NCBI GenBank assembly: GCA_015680685.1
Contig: MNCI01003549.1
Location: 149,870 to 213,869 of the forward strand
Direction: 5' to 3'
Origin: Gnetum montanum
Lineage: Eukaryota; Streptophyta; Gnetopsida; Gnetales; Gnetaceae
DNA: 64,000 bases
Below the pieces are notes generated by a model, which saw only the letters and a list, made by a program, of their open reading frames with translations, was not told the origin of the DNA and made no database searches. The position numbers were made by a program, and so were the translations under genes. Positions 1 through 10,926 of the stretch are shown here, one piece after another. Each line of letters opens with the position of its first letter. Position 1 is the stretch's first letter.

Positions 1-6
1 CGCTTA

Positions 7-100
7 CACTTTGCTATTCAAAACTATCCAGTAACGTGCATAGGTGATTTNACTTGCACTTTGCTATTCAAAACTATCCAGTAACGTGCATAGGTGATTT
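7..100. other. Unmerged contig overlap around a single N
   Basis: The 44 bases at 7-50 are repeated exactly at 57-100, on either side of a single N at 51. This looks like two contig ends that overlap but were joined without merging, not a biological tandem repeat. Confidence 0.85.
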
Positions 101-110
101 CAGATGTGCA

Positions 111-3100
111 CTAGGTGCTATCATCAGACAGCCTAGTAGCAGCAAGATGGTAACGGGATTGGAGATCCCTTTTCTCCTCTCTCTCCTTTGCTAGTGCTTC
201 CCTCAATGAGTGAACCTCTTCCCATAGATACTCAACCAAATGCCTACAAGTCCAAAGTGACTTGGCATTTTGTATGATGCAACTAGAAACTGCATCGTAC
301 ACATTCCTAGGGACTTGCTCAATATTCCCTAGCAGTTCAGGGAGAGCATCAATGTGAGTGGCTTTAGAGGGATCCCACTGAAGCTTGGCACCTACAGGTG
401 TAAGTACCACACATATAAATTAGCTAGAATCAATAAAGAATGCAAAGAAACACAATAAATCCAAGCAATAACTGTAATACACAATACACACATACCTAGT
501 TCTAGATGAGCTTCTTGTAGGAGACCGACCACATCATTAACCATGCCTTTAACAAATTCTGTTTTACTAGGCATCTCAGGCCATGGACTTAGTTTGTTGA
601 TTGGTGTGGGACAAGCAGGGGAGGTTACTTGGATTGGAACCTGTATTCCCGACACCTCTTCCTGAGATGCATGTGCCTCAAAAATCTCAGCATCTACCTC
701 TGACACTAGAAATAATTAAGATAATCAAGGACAACACATGAAAATTAAAGGCCACAAAAACATGGATTAAGCTAAAAGGGAACATACCAAAAAGCCCTTT
801 GCTGTTTAGCTTGGGTAGATCACCAAGCTGCAAAGATCCATCAAAGAAGCCATCGAAGACACCTCTTTCATCACTTGAATGCCTAAGTGCATCTAAAGCC
901 TTTGCAAGCTTTGTCCCCATGACATTTTTCACATCTTCCTCTTGCGAGGTAGGAGGTTCTTTGATTTTTTCTTTTCTTTCCTTTGCCTCTTCCTCTAGCC
1001 TTGTAACAACCACCTCAGGATCAACCATCAGGGCCAAGGTCTCTCTCTCTCTCTTAGGACTTTCCTATGATAATTCCAGAATCTTAAGTATAACATGGTA
1101 TATATAACGTATAGGCCAAACAATAGCAAACAGAAAGTAATAATAATAAATATATAACAATAAAATAAGATACTTACCTTCCACTTTTCGTACAAACTGA
1201 ATCTTCTTTGCTCTTGGTGGTATTACATCGGGAGCAGGTTCCCTTGGATGTTCTTTCCTCTTCACCTTCGTCTTTGACTTTCTGACAGTCTCACCAATCA
1301 AACGTTCATCCCTTTTAATAGACGTGTGTAGCCTAGGCGGTTTCAATCCCAAGCTATCATGGGAATGATTAGAACGATTGACCGCACCTCCACTAGTAAT
1401 TGATACTCATTCCTCAATATCTTCTGGTGGATCCTAGGATCTAGTGGTGCTAAACAAATGGCAAATCCAAGGACGGGACAATTGTGATCGATCTCTCAAA
1501 ATATAGTGGTTATCTTCATAAACCACTAGGAACTTAGCAAACCTACGTAAGTACCCCGTAAAGAAGAAAAATGTAAAATGGGATTTAGCATGGATGTTTG
1601 AACGTACCTTGATGATCTTCCCATGAAAACTAGATATAAGAAACTATGCCCAGTTATAGCACATGTCGATCTTTAAAACTACATGCATGACATGCATAGA
1701 CTTGATCCCAAGGTTTCTTCCTTGAGAAAGGGATTTGAGGAATGCCTGTTCCTGGAATACAAGAAGTTCATCTCTGTTGATTAGGTATCATTTTGCATGG
1801 CAAAGCCCTTAGGACCCTGAGACACACCTAACCACTTCTCAAGCTCTCTTATGACCTAGCCCTCTTTTGTTGCTTTATCTATAGTCACCATGGCACCATC
1901 CATGGGTACACCAAAATTATTAGAAAGGAATTCATAGGTAAGGTGAAAAGATACCTTGACTCCTCAAACTTGCATGCTAAAATGGGAAGCATCATAATTG
2001 AAAGAATCAACAATAGTGACCATCTCAGTAACCAGAATACTAGGAGTCAAAGCTATGAACAAGTCCATCAGACCTACCTAAGTAAGGTGGCTAATGATCA
2101 ACTCAGAAGATTTCTTTTGCAACCATTTTTGTTACTACTCTACCTTCCCAAATTTCATAAAAAGGGTGGCCTCAGTGTTCCTTGTTATAATAGTAACTTC
2201 TTCAGAGTGAATGGCTACTGTAAAAAGAAAACATAGAGCGAAGAGTTAAAAACATAGTACATGATGATGCAACAAAAACGAAAATGGAGTCTAGAGTGTG
2301 GTCATTTACCATCAGTAAATGGCATAGGTGGGATAGGTGCAGGATCAATTCTTTGAGGGAAAATTAGCCCATTAGAAGACCAATTCTCATGTAGCCAACC
2401 ACAAACTTGGCATCGCTTGAAGGCTCTTGAAAACTACCTATGGTAGTGAATGATAGTCACCTTTGTCTAGTCCAGTACTTCCGAATGAAGAATGGGGCCC
2501 ACCATAAATGTCTCTAGCATTGTGCATGCTAAGGCAAGCCCACCATCATCATTGTGCATCCCATGTTCATCAAAGCAGGTCTTGCATAGGAAAACAACAT
2601 TTACATTTAGATGATGACATAAAATTTAGAAAGGAATCACAACTTAGAGTAAGGTGCAAAGAAGCATACCTGTCCACTCTATATACTATCTAAGGTGGGT
2701 TTTGGAATAGAGTGTGCACATGGAAGGCTAATAAAAGTGTGTTGCTACTATTGTAATGAACACAAGTAGGCAGCTCCCACACACAAGTCAAGGGACGAGT
2801 AGATCTAGGACCTTCAACAGGGCCTCCCACAACCTTGAAAAGTCCCTCATCGATGTCAGTAATAAAGGCAAGCATGCCTTGTGTAGACTCGGGCAACACT
2901 ATCTTGATGATATCATGAGCCAATTGTTCACTCAGGTGAGACCATATAACCACACTAAAATTTTGCAGGATGAAGGATACAAATGAACTGACACTAGGGT
3001 AGAACCATATCACATGGGGTCCGATGCGCATGTCATAGGGAGGTGTGTATGGTCCAAAGGGGTCAAACCAAGCAAGTATGCCAACAAGTTCAACAATGTT

Positions 3101-3250
3101 AGGTCCCCTACACAGAGCCAAAAACATTTGGTAAATAAAGAATCTAGGTGCTACCAATAGGTCAAAATCCTTAAAAACCAAAAATGACATAAACAAATAC
3201 TTTGAATGCATAGCTTCACCCCATGAGACAAGGACATTGATATATATTTA
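111..3250 (-). pseudogene. Spliced accessory gene with FCP1/HAD-like domain, copy 1
   Basis: A decayed multi-exon gene. Exons supported by GT-AG borders: about 3250-2670, 2580-2310, an exon ending at 1178, 1082-788, 705-496 and 391-111. The introns I could bound are short: 2581-2669, 1083-1177, 706-787 and 392-495. The first exon resembles the FCP1/NIF phosphatase fold: a strand motif VVIWSHLSEQ after FVSFILQNFS, then SNTLLLAFHVHTLFQNPP, which aligns with the family's SNTLL-DDSP-K-L-NPP block. The catalytic DxD motif seems lost (IVELVGIL) and the DDSP acidic pair is replaced. The last exon is charged and coiled-coil-like (LREALAKEREEKRDLQSR). A TAG stop interrupts the HAD exon end near 2690. 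A second copy lies at 60480-63850 with the same exon layout. The role is unknown; the family call is from motif pattern only. Confidence 0.6.
2670..3211 (-). pseudogene. FCP1/HAD-like exon of the accessory gene, copy 1
   Basis: A 173-residue open stretch starting with Met at 3211. Residues around 60-90 (HVIWFYPSVSSFVSFIL, then SVVIWSH) fit the region after the nucleophile loop of FCP1-like phosphatases. Residues around 150-173 fit their C-terminal SNTLL...NPP block. The expected DxDGT/V nucleophile motif would fall near residue 40, where ELVGIL is read, so catalysis by the usual mechanism is not expected. A splice donor (GTATGC) follows at 2669. The true start of the exon is probably upstream of 3211. 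Confidence 0.55.
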
Positions 3251-3401
3251 GTGTATCTGATGCTCATTGGGGTACATTAAAATTGATTTCATAGTGAATC
3301 CATGTTTAAATCATCAGTCTTAGGAAAATAATAAATGATATAAACATAAAGATTAGCAAATAACAAACATTTCGGCAAGCACTTTACACTTTCATGTCTT
3401 A

Positions 3402-4560
3402 GCAAAGGGGAGTCTAGACACTCATGTTGGAGGTAACCCCTTCCACAACTCATGCTGGCTTTCATGGCCTGAACTCACAATGGCCATGGCCCAACTCATG
3501 CTGATGCTTCGAACTCATGCTGGACGTTGGGCTTGGTCAACTGCTCATGCTGGGAGAGCTCACGCTGGGATTGTTCCAGCAAAATTCGATCTTCTTACCC
3601 TCCCAACACTCATGTTGGGTTCTATGCATTCCAGTGTGAGCTGGGAACCCACAACTCACACTGTAGGGGATCCAGCTACCCATGATGCTTAACTCTCTAG
3701 AATCCATTATGCCTATCCCATACAGAACCCTTATCTTGTGCTCACTTTGGCCCTTTTCATTGCCCACATTCATGCTAGCCATTTCCTAGCCTAAAACCAA
3801 GAAGGCTGAAAACCCTAAAATCAAAAAATTTTCAACTCACACTACCCTTCCCTGGAACCCTTATTTACAGCTCACATTTCCTTGCCTTGGAACAGAAAAT
3901 TTGCAGCTCATGCTACCCTGCCTTGGAATAGAAAATTTTCAGCTCACATTGCCTAGCCCTGGAACCCTTGTTTGTAGCTCATGCTGCCCTACTAAGAAAT
4001 CCAACATTCTCACACTGCCAAGAAACCTAGCCCAGGAAGTTGAAAAAGGTCCTAAAAACCCCATGGCTTGACATGCCCGAAAAAGCCCATAAACCCCACG
4101 TTGCCTAAAAACCCTAAGAAATCCCAAAAAGCCCACAATGTAAGAAGCCCCAAAAAATCACACTTTTGTGGACACTCTTAGCACTCATGCCCTACACACA
4201 CACCCTAGGCACTCATGTTGATCCAAAAATCCCAGATAAATCCCAAAGAAACCTAAAATTGTAGCACCAGAAACCCAAAATCACAATCAAAATTCTACCC
4301 TACATAACACTGTTCATAAAATTCTGAAGAAAAATAGGAGAAAACAAACTTGTGTAGGGCCTCATCCCACGTTGGAATCATGGCTTGGGGGAGACACTAG
4401 AGAAGCTCTTCACTCTCCTCCAAAAATGCCAGATTTACCTGCGTCTTCCCCTTGTCCTAGCTTGCCTTTCCTCTACCCTTGTCTTTCATAGTTTGCCTTA
4501 CTCACGCTGACGCTGACGCTAACGCTTCGAACTCACGCTACAGTCCAAGAACTCACACTA
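3402..4560 (+). repeat. Purine tract and array of CTCAYGCTG motifs
   Basis: A purine-rich tract (AGCAAAGGGGAG, 3402-3413) is followed by about 1.1 kb in which CTCATGCTG, CTCACGCTG and close variants recur at irregular spacing of roughly 15-40 bases, with later units such as GCTCACATTGCCTAGCCCTGG. No coding frame is supported. By position, after the minus-strand accessory gene and before Tat coding DNA, it could be the polypurine tract and U3 of a 3' LTR. No TATA box or matching LTR partner was found, so this is a guess. Confidence 0.45.
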
Positions 4561-5127
4561 GCACAAAATGCCCTTCCTCCATTTCAAAACCCTCTTTTAA
4601 AACCAAAACATTCTATTTTATTTCCTCTTATTTTATTTTTTATCACTTTATCTTATTTTATTCATTTATGTTTTATGTTTTATGTTAGCCTACATTCCTC
4701 ATTATTCCAACCTTTAGAGATGAATCCAAAAACAAAATTATCATTATGCAAGGGAAGGGATCAAAAACTTAAACTCAAAAATCAAAAGAATATATACATA
4801 CATACATAAACATTTCAAAAATTCATAAAAATTTCAAAAGTCTCATAAAATTATCATTCACATAAAGTTCCAAAAATCAAAAATACTCTATGCACTTATG
4901 ACAAGTCAACATAAATATTACTAGCCTAGTATGGGCTTAAATTGCCATGTGGCCCGGTACAGCCTAAAATTGTCATCTGGCCTGGTACGACCTAAAACTA
5001 CCATGAATACCATTGTGTCTTCCAATTTTGTCAGTACATAGTTTGATTACCTTATGTTCGTTTACATTTAGTAATCCTTCTGCATAGGGGGTGTCTCTTA
5101 CTTTGCTCCTGGTTTAAATTCGTAGGA
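4561..5127 (+). repeat. Non-coding spacer before Tat RT with GGCCTAAAA-type repeats
   Basis: A T-rich stretch (about 4600-4690) is followed by an A-rich stretch and then three copies of a TGG(G/C)-C-TAAAA motif at 4930-5005. The same order (T-rich, A-rich, GGCCTAAAA repeats) is found at 59480-59940 after a Tat protease. The spacer ends at TTTAAATTCGTAG just before the RT reading frame. This looks like a splice acceptor and recalls Ogre-type Tat elements, in which an intron separates protease from RT. That reading is inference. Confidence 0.45.
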
Positions 5128-5136
5128 GCAAGCACC

Positions 5137-6258
5137 ATGGCCACCAAGAATATCCTCTCAATATTGTCTCTCAGTGGACCATACAGGGAGGTAGAAAGAG
5201 AAATCAACCCAAAATCCTTGGATCTAGACCCATCTAGTTATACCAATTTAATAGCCTCCACTCAAGAAACGTCAGACTGGCCTAAAAATGTGACTAAGAC
5301 TTTGGATCTAGAAGCCGATAATATCACTAAAGATCCCTTTGTTGAGGTCCCCATTACCACATCTAATGATGAAGTGAGAACATTGAAATTAAGCACCCTA
5401 CTAGACTCACAACTTTTTGATGACATCACTCAAGTACTAAAAGACAACATAAAAACATTTGCATGGTCATATACCAACATGCCAGGACTAGACCCCTAGA
5501 TCATCCAACACAATATTATTCTTGATAAAAAAATTAAACCAGTAAAATAAAAAGCATGAAAGGTTAGACCCAAGGTAGCGTTAGTAGTCCGTGCTAAAAT
5601 CACAAAGATCTACCAAGCCGACTTCATCAGAACCATTGATTATTCCGATTGGATATCAAACATTGTTGTAGTTCCTAAGAAGAATGGTAGTATATGCATA
5701 TGCATTGACTTCTGTGATCTCAACATAGCCACTATAAAGGATGATTTCCCGTTACCTAGTATTGATCAACTTATTAACACAACTACTGGGCATGCACTGT
5801 TATCCTTTATGGATGAATTTTCAGGACACAACTAAATAAGAATCAATCCATAACATCAACTTAGAACAACTTTCATGACACCTTGGGGTATATTCTGTTA
5901 TACCATGATGCCATTTGGCCTTAAAAATGTAGGAGCTACATATCGACGAGAAATGACATATATATTTAGTGATTACATGCTCAATTTTCTCAACAATTAT
6001 GTTGAAGATATCACAATTAAATCTAAAACAATCGAACAACATGCAAAAAGCCTAGACTTAGTGCTTAAACATTATCTTAAATATGACCTTAGACTCAATC
6101 CAAATAAATGTGTCTTTGGTGTCAAAATAGGCAAAATTCTTGGGTTCGTAGTCTTTGAAATAAGAATACAGGTAGACCTTGATAAGGTTAAGGCAATAAC
6201 TAATATGCAACCACCAAAGAATCTTATAGAACTACATGGTCTACAAGGTAGACTGTAG
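5137..6258 (+). pseudogene. Tat reverse transcriptase, degenerate
   Basis: Would copy element RNA into cDNA. About 120 residues of linker (to 5496) precede the RT core. Visible RT blocks are VVPKKNG (5665 on), CIDFCDLN, DDFPLPSIDQL, FMDEFSGHN with the first catalytic Asp, TPWGIFCYTMMPFGLKNVGATY, and NYVEDITIKSKT, where the catalytic YVDD box reads YVED. Stops lie at 5497, in the next 60 bases, around 5833-5850 and at 6256. All domains are in the same frame, so decay has been by nonsense change. Clearly inactive. Confidence 0.85.
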
Positions 6259-6783
6259 TTCATAATCTACTTTATCGAGAGGCTAATAGATAACTTGAGA
6301 CCTATGCAACACCTATTACGAAAAAATGTGGATTTCCAATGGACTCAACAATGTCAGGAAGCATTCAAGAACATAAAGTAGGAGCTAATTCAGCTGTCGA
6401 CCGTTTATCCCCTACAAGGCGATAAACCCTTTTATATCTATCTTGCAACTTCTGATGCTTCCATTACATCGATGCTTTGTCAAAAATGTCAAGATGGAGC
6501 TAAGATCCCTGTATATTACCTAAGCCATGCTTTAATTTCCTATGAACAATGATACAATGATGTGAAAAAATCATGCCTTGCCCTCATTTTCACCTTGAAG
6601 AAATGGTGGCATTATCTCTTCCGCAATCAAGTTTACATCATTTGCAAGAATAATTTACTTCATGCTATCACCAACAACATCTACGAGTCGAGTAGGATAG
6701 CTAGATGGAAAGTAATGATCGCAGAGTTTGACCTACACTATGTTGCTCAATCTTCCACAAAAGGTCAAGCAATAGTCACATAA
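6259..6783 (+). pseudogene. Tat RNase H (retroviral type), degenerate
   Basis: RNase H would remove RNA from the RNA-DNA hybrid. The tether has DFQWTQQCQEAFKNIK. The RNase H core follows with KPFYIYLATSDASI, IPVYYLSHALISYE, a Lys-Cys-Leu-Ala-Leu helix near 6572, and IARWKVMIAEFDLHYV, closing with GQAIVT where GQAIADHLA is usual. Stops at 6379, 6550 and 6781 are in frame. Same frame as the RT upstream and the second RNase H downstream. Confidence 0.8.
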
Positions 6784-6792
6784 TTAGCCATC

Positions 6793-7377
6793 TTGCCAAC
6801 ACATGATCAGGAAACAGTTAACCCTGAGTTCCCCAATGAGATTGTTAACAGTATAGACATTGTACCTAACAACTATGAGGCAATCCTCTATTTCAATGAA
6901 GCTTCAACTTCCAGAGGAGGAAGTGCTACGGCCATTTTAACATACCCCTCCGGAGAGATCCAACCTTTCACCTACTGATTGACCTTTCCTTGTACCAATA
7001 ACGTGGTGGAATATGAAGGTCTTCTTAGAGGTCTTCAAGCAGCATTAACTTTGGGAATCACACGTATCATAGTTCGTAGTGATTCACAGTTAGTAATTAA
7101 TCAAGTCACTGAGATTTATGCATGCAAAGCTATCCATTTGCAACCGTATTGTGATTTGACCAAACATCTACTGAGGAAACTAGTAGAAACCGATATACAG
7201 CATGTCCCTAGAAGCGAAAACACCATTGCCCATGCACTTGCTACACTAGCCTTAAACATGACACTCGAAATGTTCCATGCGTTGCCTAGTTCTATAACAA
7301 ATTGTGCTGAACCTATAATTAACACTCTTGATGAAATGCCTATAGCATCTGTTAGTACAACACATGCAATAATGTAA
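6793..7377 (+). pseudogene. Additional archaeal-like RNase H of a Tat element
   Basis: The second RNase H found in Tat-lineage elements, thought to act with or replace the first. The domain starts near 6880 (LYFNEASTSRGGSATAIL) and continues past an in-frame TGA at 6976 into LTFPCTNNVVEYEGLLRGL, containing the conserved Asn-Asn-x-x-Glu-Tyr-Glu block. It then runs ALTLGITRIIVRSDSQLVINQV with the catalytic Asp-Ser block, and VPRSENTIAHALATLA with the C-terminal His/Asp region. About 45 residues of unassigned spacer follow before the TAA at 7375. Integrase should come next but is absent. Confidence 0.8.
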
Positions 7378-8800
7378 CAACCCATGTTTTTAACCCTCTA
7401 ACACTTTTCTTCTATCATGATCTAACTTCTCTAGAGAGTTTTCCTTAGTCTTGGTTCCTAGATTTTGAGATGCTTTCTATATAAGTATTATAATCTCATG
7501 TTTCTTCTATTATTCTTTTAGAGGATTTGAACTCATAACTTTTCATATATATTTTATTAATGTTCTATCCTTTTATAAATTTCTTATGTAAACTTTGTTT
7601 CCATAAATTGTAAATTCTTTTGATAAATAATCTTATTTTTGAAAACTTCTAGTATTTTTTTATAAAATATGATTTCTTTTAGCTTTCTTAATTTATATTT
7701 AAAAATTATAGATTTCTTAGTGCTTTCTTAATAAGAAAAATTTAATAGGATAGTGGCACATGTTATGAATTGATAGATGGTTATATTGGAAAATTATTAT
7801 CTTTTTCTAAAAGTTACTCAAACTTTATTCTAGTTCTTTTCTAAAATAGACTTACACTTTCTTTTATTTAATGAAGTCTTGGCTAGATTTTAAAATTATT
7901 ATGAAATCTATCAATTTGATATTCTATTATGAATAATCATTTATAAATTCACTTGGAAATCATAGGGCTTTGTTTTACATGCATTCTTTATATATTCTTA
8001 TTAATCAATCTCTCTTGTTGGTGATATTGATATCATATTGGTGTTTCAACAAACTTGATCTTGTCTGTTGTAGGTCTTCTAAAATTGTGAAGGTAAAACA
8101 ATTGGTTCAAAGCTCTTATGTCTTGTTATTTTTTCGATATATTTTATGATGTTAATTATGATTATGTGCTTATGTAATTTTTTATGATGATGTATTTTTT
8201 ATACTTCATGTCATTGTAATCATTGCAACACTTGATTTGTAATTTTCATTTGAACTTATACTAACTTTCATTTTTACAATTCTTTTGACATGCCTCTAAT
8301 GGAATTTTCCACTACCATGACTCATGTTATGTTGACCATTACTTGTGGTGAAGGTGTCAATAGAGACCACACATCATGATGAGGTCGTGGTCCCTAACCA
8401 CAACTTTATCACATGTTATGATTTTGTAAGTACTAAAAACTTGAGTCAAGGTATACATTTCTATATTTTTAGTGTGTTCCATGACTTGTGATGAGGTTAT
8501 GGTCTAGACTAAGACCTAACCATGATTTTTTGTTAAGTAAATTTATTGACCAGTAAGTGACATGATTTGTGATAGCATTATGGCTTCAACCATGAATCAA
8601 TTATGAGATATGGTGTAATCTCATATTAGACTATAAGTCATGGTCAACTTATGGTATTATCATGGTCCTTAAATCTCAACCATAATGTATTTTTTTCACC
8701 TTTTAATCTATTCATAACCTTTGCAACTTAATTCATGCTTTATATGATGCTTCAATAGCCAGATATGGATTGTCAAGAGCAATGGTTAGGCATTATGGGA
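7378..8800. other. AT-rich stretch without genes; degenerate repeats at 8330-8700
   Basis: No coding similarity is seen on either strand. Between about 8330 and 8700 the phrases CATGA-TTGTGATGAGGTTATGG and AACCATGA recur three or four times at roughly 100-base spacing, an old degenerate tandem repeat. TGTAACAACCC at 7373 could be an LTR start but has no partner. Confidence 0.4.
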
Positions 8801-9376
8801 TGTCACATCCCCATTCCCAAATGAGGCTACTGACTAATGATGGTGTCTCTTTAGAAAAAGTGTTATTATTATCTTAATAAGACCTAAAAGGATGCATTGT
8901 AATAATGGATGTGTCTCTTATGATAACCTTTGGTTATTTCACCTAAGGCATTTATACCTAGGGTTAGAGGTCTTGCTAGCATGGAATGGAGAAGCTAGTA
9001 CAAGCAAGTCATGGGGTGGCAGAGCTAATATAGGCAAGTCACGGGAAGCTAGGTGAAGTGGAATAGGAAGTGGACTAGCCATTCCTTCTAGTTGGGTTAT
9101 AGGCCTAATTGTGATGGTAGTAGTAGATTGCCTCTAAGGGATAGATGCCAAAGGAAGAAAACCCAAGGAACACTCTCAGAGCACAATCCAAATATGTTAT
9201 TCTATATCAATAAAGCACTCTTTTCTGTCTTCTTTTTCATTTTTTCTATTATTTTCTTTATACTTAATGCTAAATATCACCTATATTTTGCATTTGGTAT
9301 ATTTTCATCGCACGCATAATGTCTAATATATCATATATTTGACATTTGCCATGACATCCAAGGATGGGATGTCACA
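8801..9376 (+). mobile_element. 5' LTR of a Ty3/gypsy-like element
   Basis: This 576-base interval begins TGTCACATCCCC and ends GGGATGTCACA, giving TG...CA ends that are nearly inverted repeats. It contains a poly(A)-type signal in TATCAATAAAGCACTC near 9205 and is followed after two bases by a Met-type primer-binding site. That makes it a 5' LTR. No matching 3' LTR or coding region is visible; the element is truncated. Confidence 0.6.
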
Positions 9377-9378
9377 AT

Positions 9379-9390
9379 TGGTATCAAAGC
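9379..9390 (+). promoter_or_regulatory. Primer-binding site, initiator tRNA-Met type
   Basis: TGGTATCAAAGC differs by one base from TGGTATCAGAGC, the complement of the plant initiator tRNA-Met 3' end. It sits two bases after the LTR end. Confidence 0.7.
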
Positions 9391-10279
9391 AAACCATGAC
9401 CCAAGGACCATTCAGAATCATGGGCCAAGTACAACATGAACCAGATGATAAACCTTGAAGCCACAACACATGGAAAACCATTGATCATCACTAGATGTAC
9501 CATATGTTTCTGATGCAAGTTAGAAGATACCTTTCCATTGACTTCACAAACCATGGATCAGGCATCTAGATCCCAACAACCAACAAAGTTTCTTTCATGG
9601 ATATCATTAACTAATGAAGATTTGATCACACCTCATCAAAATTCATTAATTACAAGAGATGTTGGTAAGATAATGATACATTGATCCAGGTAACTCTTAC
9701 CCATATTAATACTATAATTATTAATCGATTAGGGTCATTGTTAAATTTCTTTCAAGAAAGTTAGTAACCATGACCTAAATTGATCTTGTTTTGTTAAAAT
9801 TCACTATACAAGTAATCTAGAAGATTCCAAGTTATCATATGTTAGCCTAGAAATGTCAGTTCAACAAAATAGGCTAGTTTGTCCTTTTAATTCCTAAAAA
9901 ATTAACTTCATATTTGAACCCTTAAACTATGTCCAATGCATAGTACTTGTTGAGATGATTCCAACAGTACAAATTTTGTCTCAATCGAACTTACGATTTG
10001 GGGAATATTGATGTTTGAATTTTTTCATTATACATGCATTAAAATAATATTAAATTATTATTTAAACAAAAAAAATGTCAAAATTTTAGGATTGGGAATC
10101 AACTTGGAATTACCATTTACCCATACTAAACCCTTACCTTGTCATTGGCCAAACCACCATGTCAAACACTTAGGTAAGGTGGAATAAAATAATAATAAAA
10201 AGTTAAAACAAAAAACAACATTAATTTTGAATGAGACGTCATGGGTTCAAACCAAACCCCCTACTATTTTAATTTAAGA
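9391..10279. other. No gene seen; leader and unassigned AT-rich DNA
   Basis: This is downstream of the primer-binding site, where gag would be expected, but no gag-like frame is visible on either strand. A phrase GTCATGGGTTCAAACC at 10230 resembles a tRNA B box but has no partner A box. Confidence 0.35.
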
Positions 10280-10380
10280 AAAGATACATAATATATATAT
10301 ATATATAATTATTTTTTTAAAAAAATATCATATTAAGTGAAAAATAAATAATAAATAATATATATATATATATATATTAT
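10280..10380. repeat. AT dinucleotide microsatellites
   Basis: Two (AT)n runs, near 10293-10308 and 10360-10376, lie in a very AT-rich stretch. Confidence 0.8.
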
Positions 10381-10926
10381 ATTTTTTAAAAAATGGGGGA
10401 TAGGAGGTCTCGGGTTCAAACTCGAGCCCTAATAAAAATAAAAATAAAAAGTAAAAAATAATTTTGACCACGGCCAAAGCTATAGACAGTAGTGGCCAAC
10501 ATGATTAGGCCATTGGTAGGTTGTGAGAGGTTTGGCCCTTGGGCTATCCCCAAGGAAAACCTATTGGCCATGCCACTTGCACCACATTATGCTACCATCC
10601 GCCACCATATTGCATCACCATCCATTACCATATTACACCTTGCATGCCTTTGCTACTACCACTGCTTCAATTTGTAGTTGTGTTCTATAGTCCATTGCCA
10701 CACTCTACCCATGCTTAAGTTTGTGCCTACCATCGAATCGTGCTACACCAAAAACCCTTGCTATTGCCATCACCACCAAGGTGTTGCTATTGCCCTATCC
10801 TCACATGCCCTACTGTGCACCATCCATTACATGCCATGCCACTATCCATTACATACCTACCATGCCTACATGTTGCTTGCCTACTGCCTACCATGCATAG
10901 TACCCATACTGTTTCTAGTGCTACGC

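Larger units (their letters stand above)
5137..7377 (+). mobile_element. Tat-lineage Ty3/gypsy fragment: RT, RNase H, second RNase H
   Basis: A single forward frame runs through a linker, reverse transcriptase, RNase H and an additional archaeal-like RNase H, the arrangement diagnostic of plant Tat/Ogre/Retand elements. About ten in-frame stops break it, but no frameshift is needed from 5137 to 7377. Most stops fall where Gln or Arg codons are expected, as C-to-T decay would give. Integrase and LTRs are missing on this side; coding homology ends at 7377. The start Met at 5137 follows a possible splice acceptor. Confidence 0.85.

Noticed and set aside
799-1107. Plus-strand 102-residue frame
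   Set aside because: It is antisense to the spliced exon 1082-788 of the accessory gene.
7373-9376. A 2.0 kb LTR starting at TGTAACAACCC
   Set aside because: The start at 8801 gives better terminal inverted symmetry with the LTR end; the longer version has no supporting partner.
10230-10420. Possible SINE or tRNA-like sequence from GGGTTCAAA phrases
   Set aside because: B-box-like words occur twice, but no A box, no tRNA fold and no target duplication were found.
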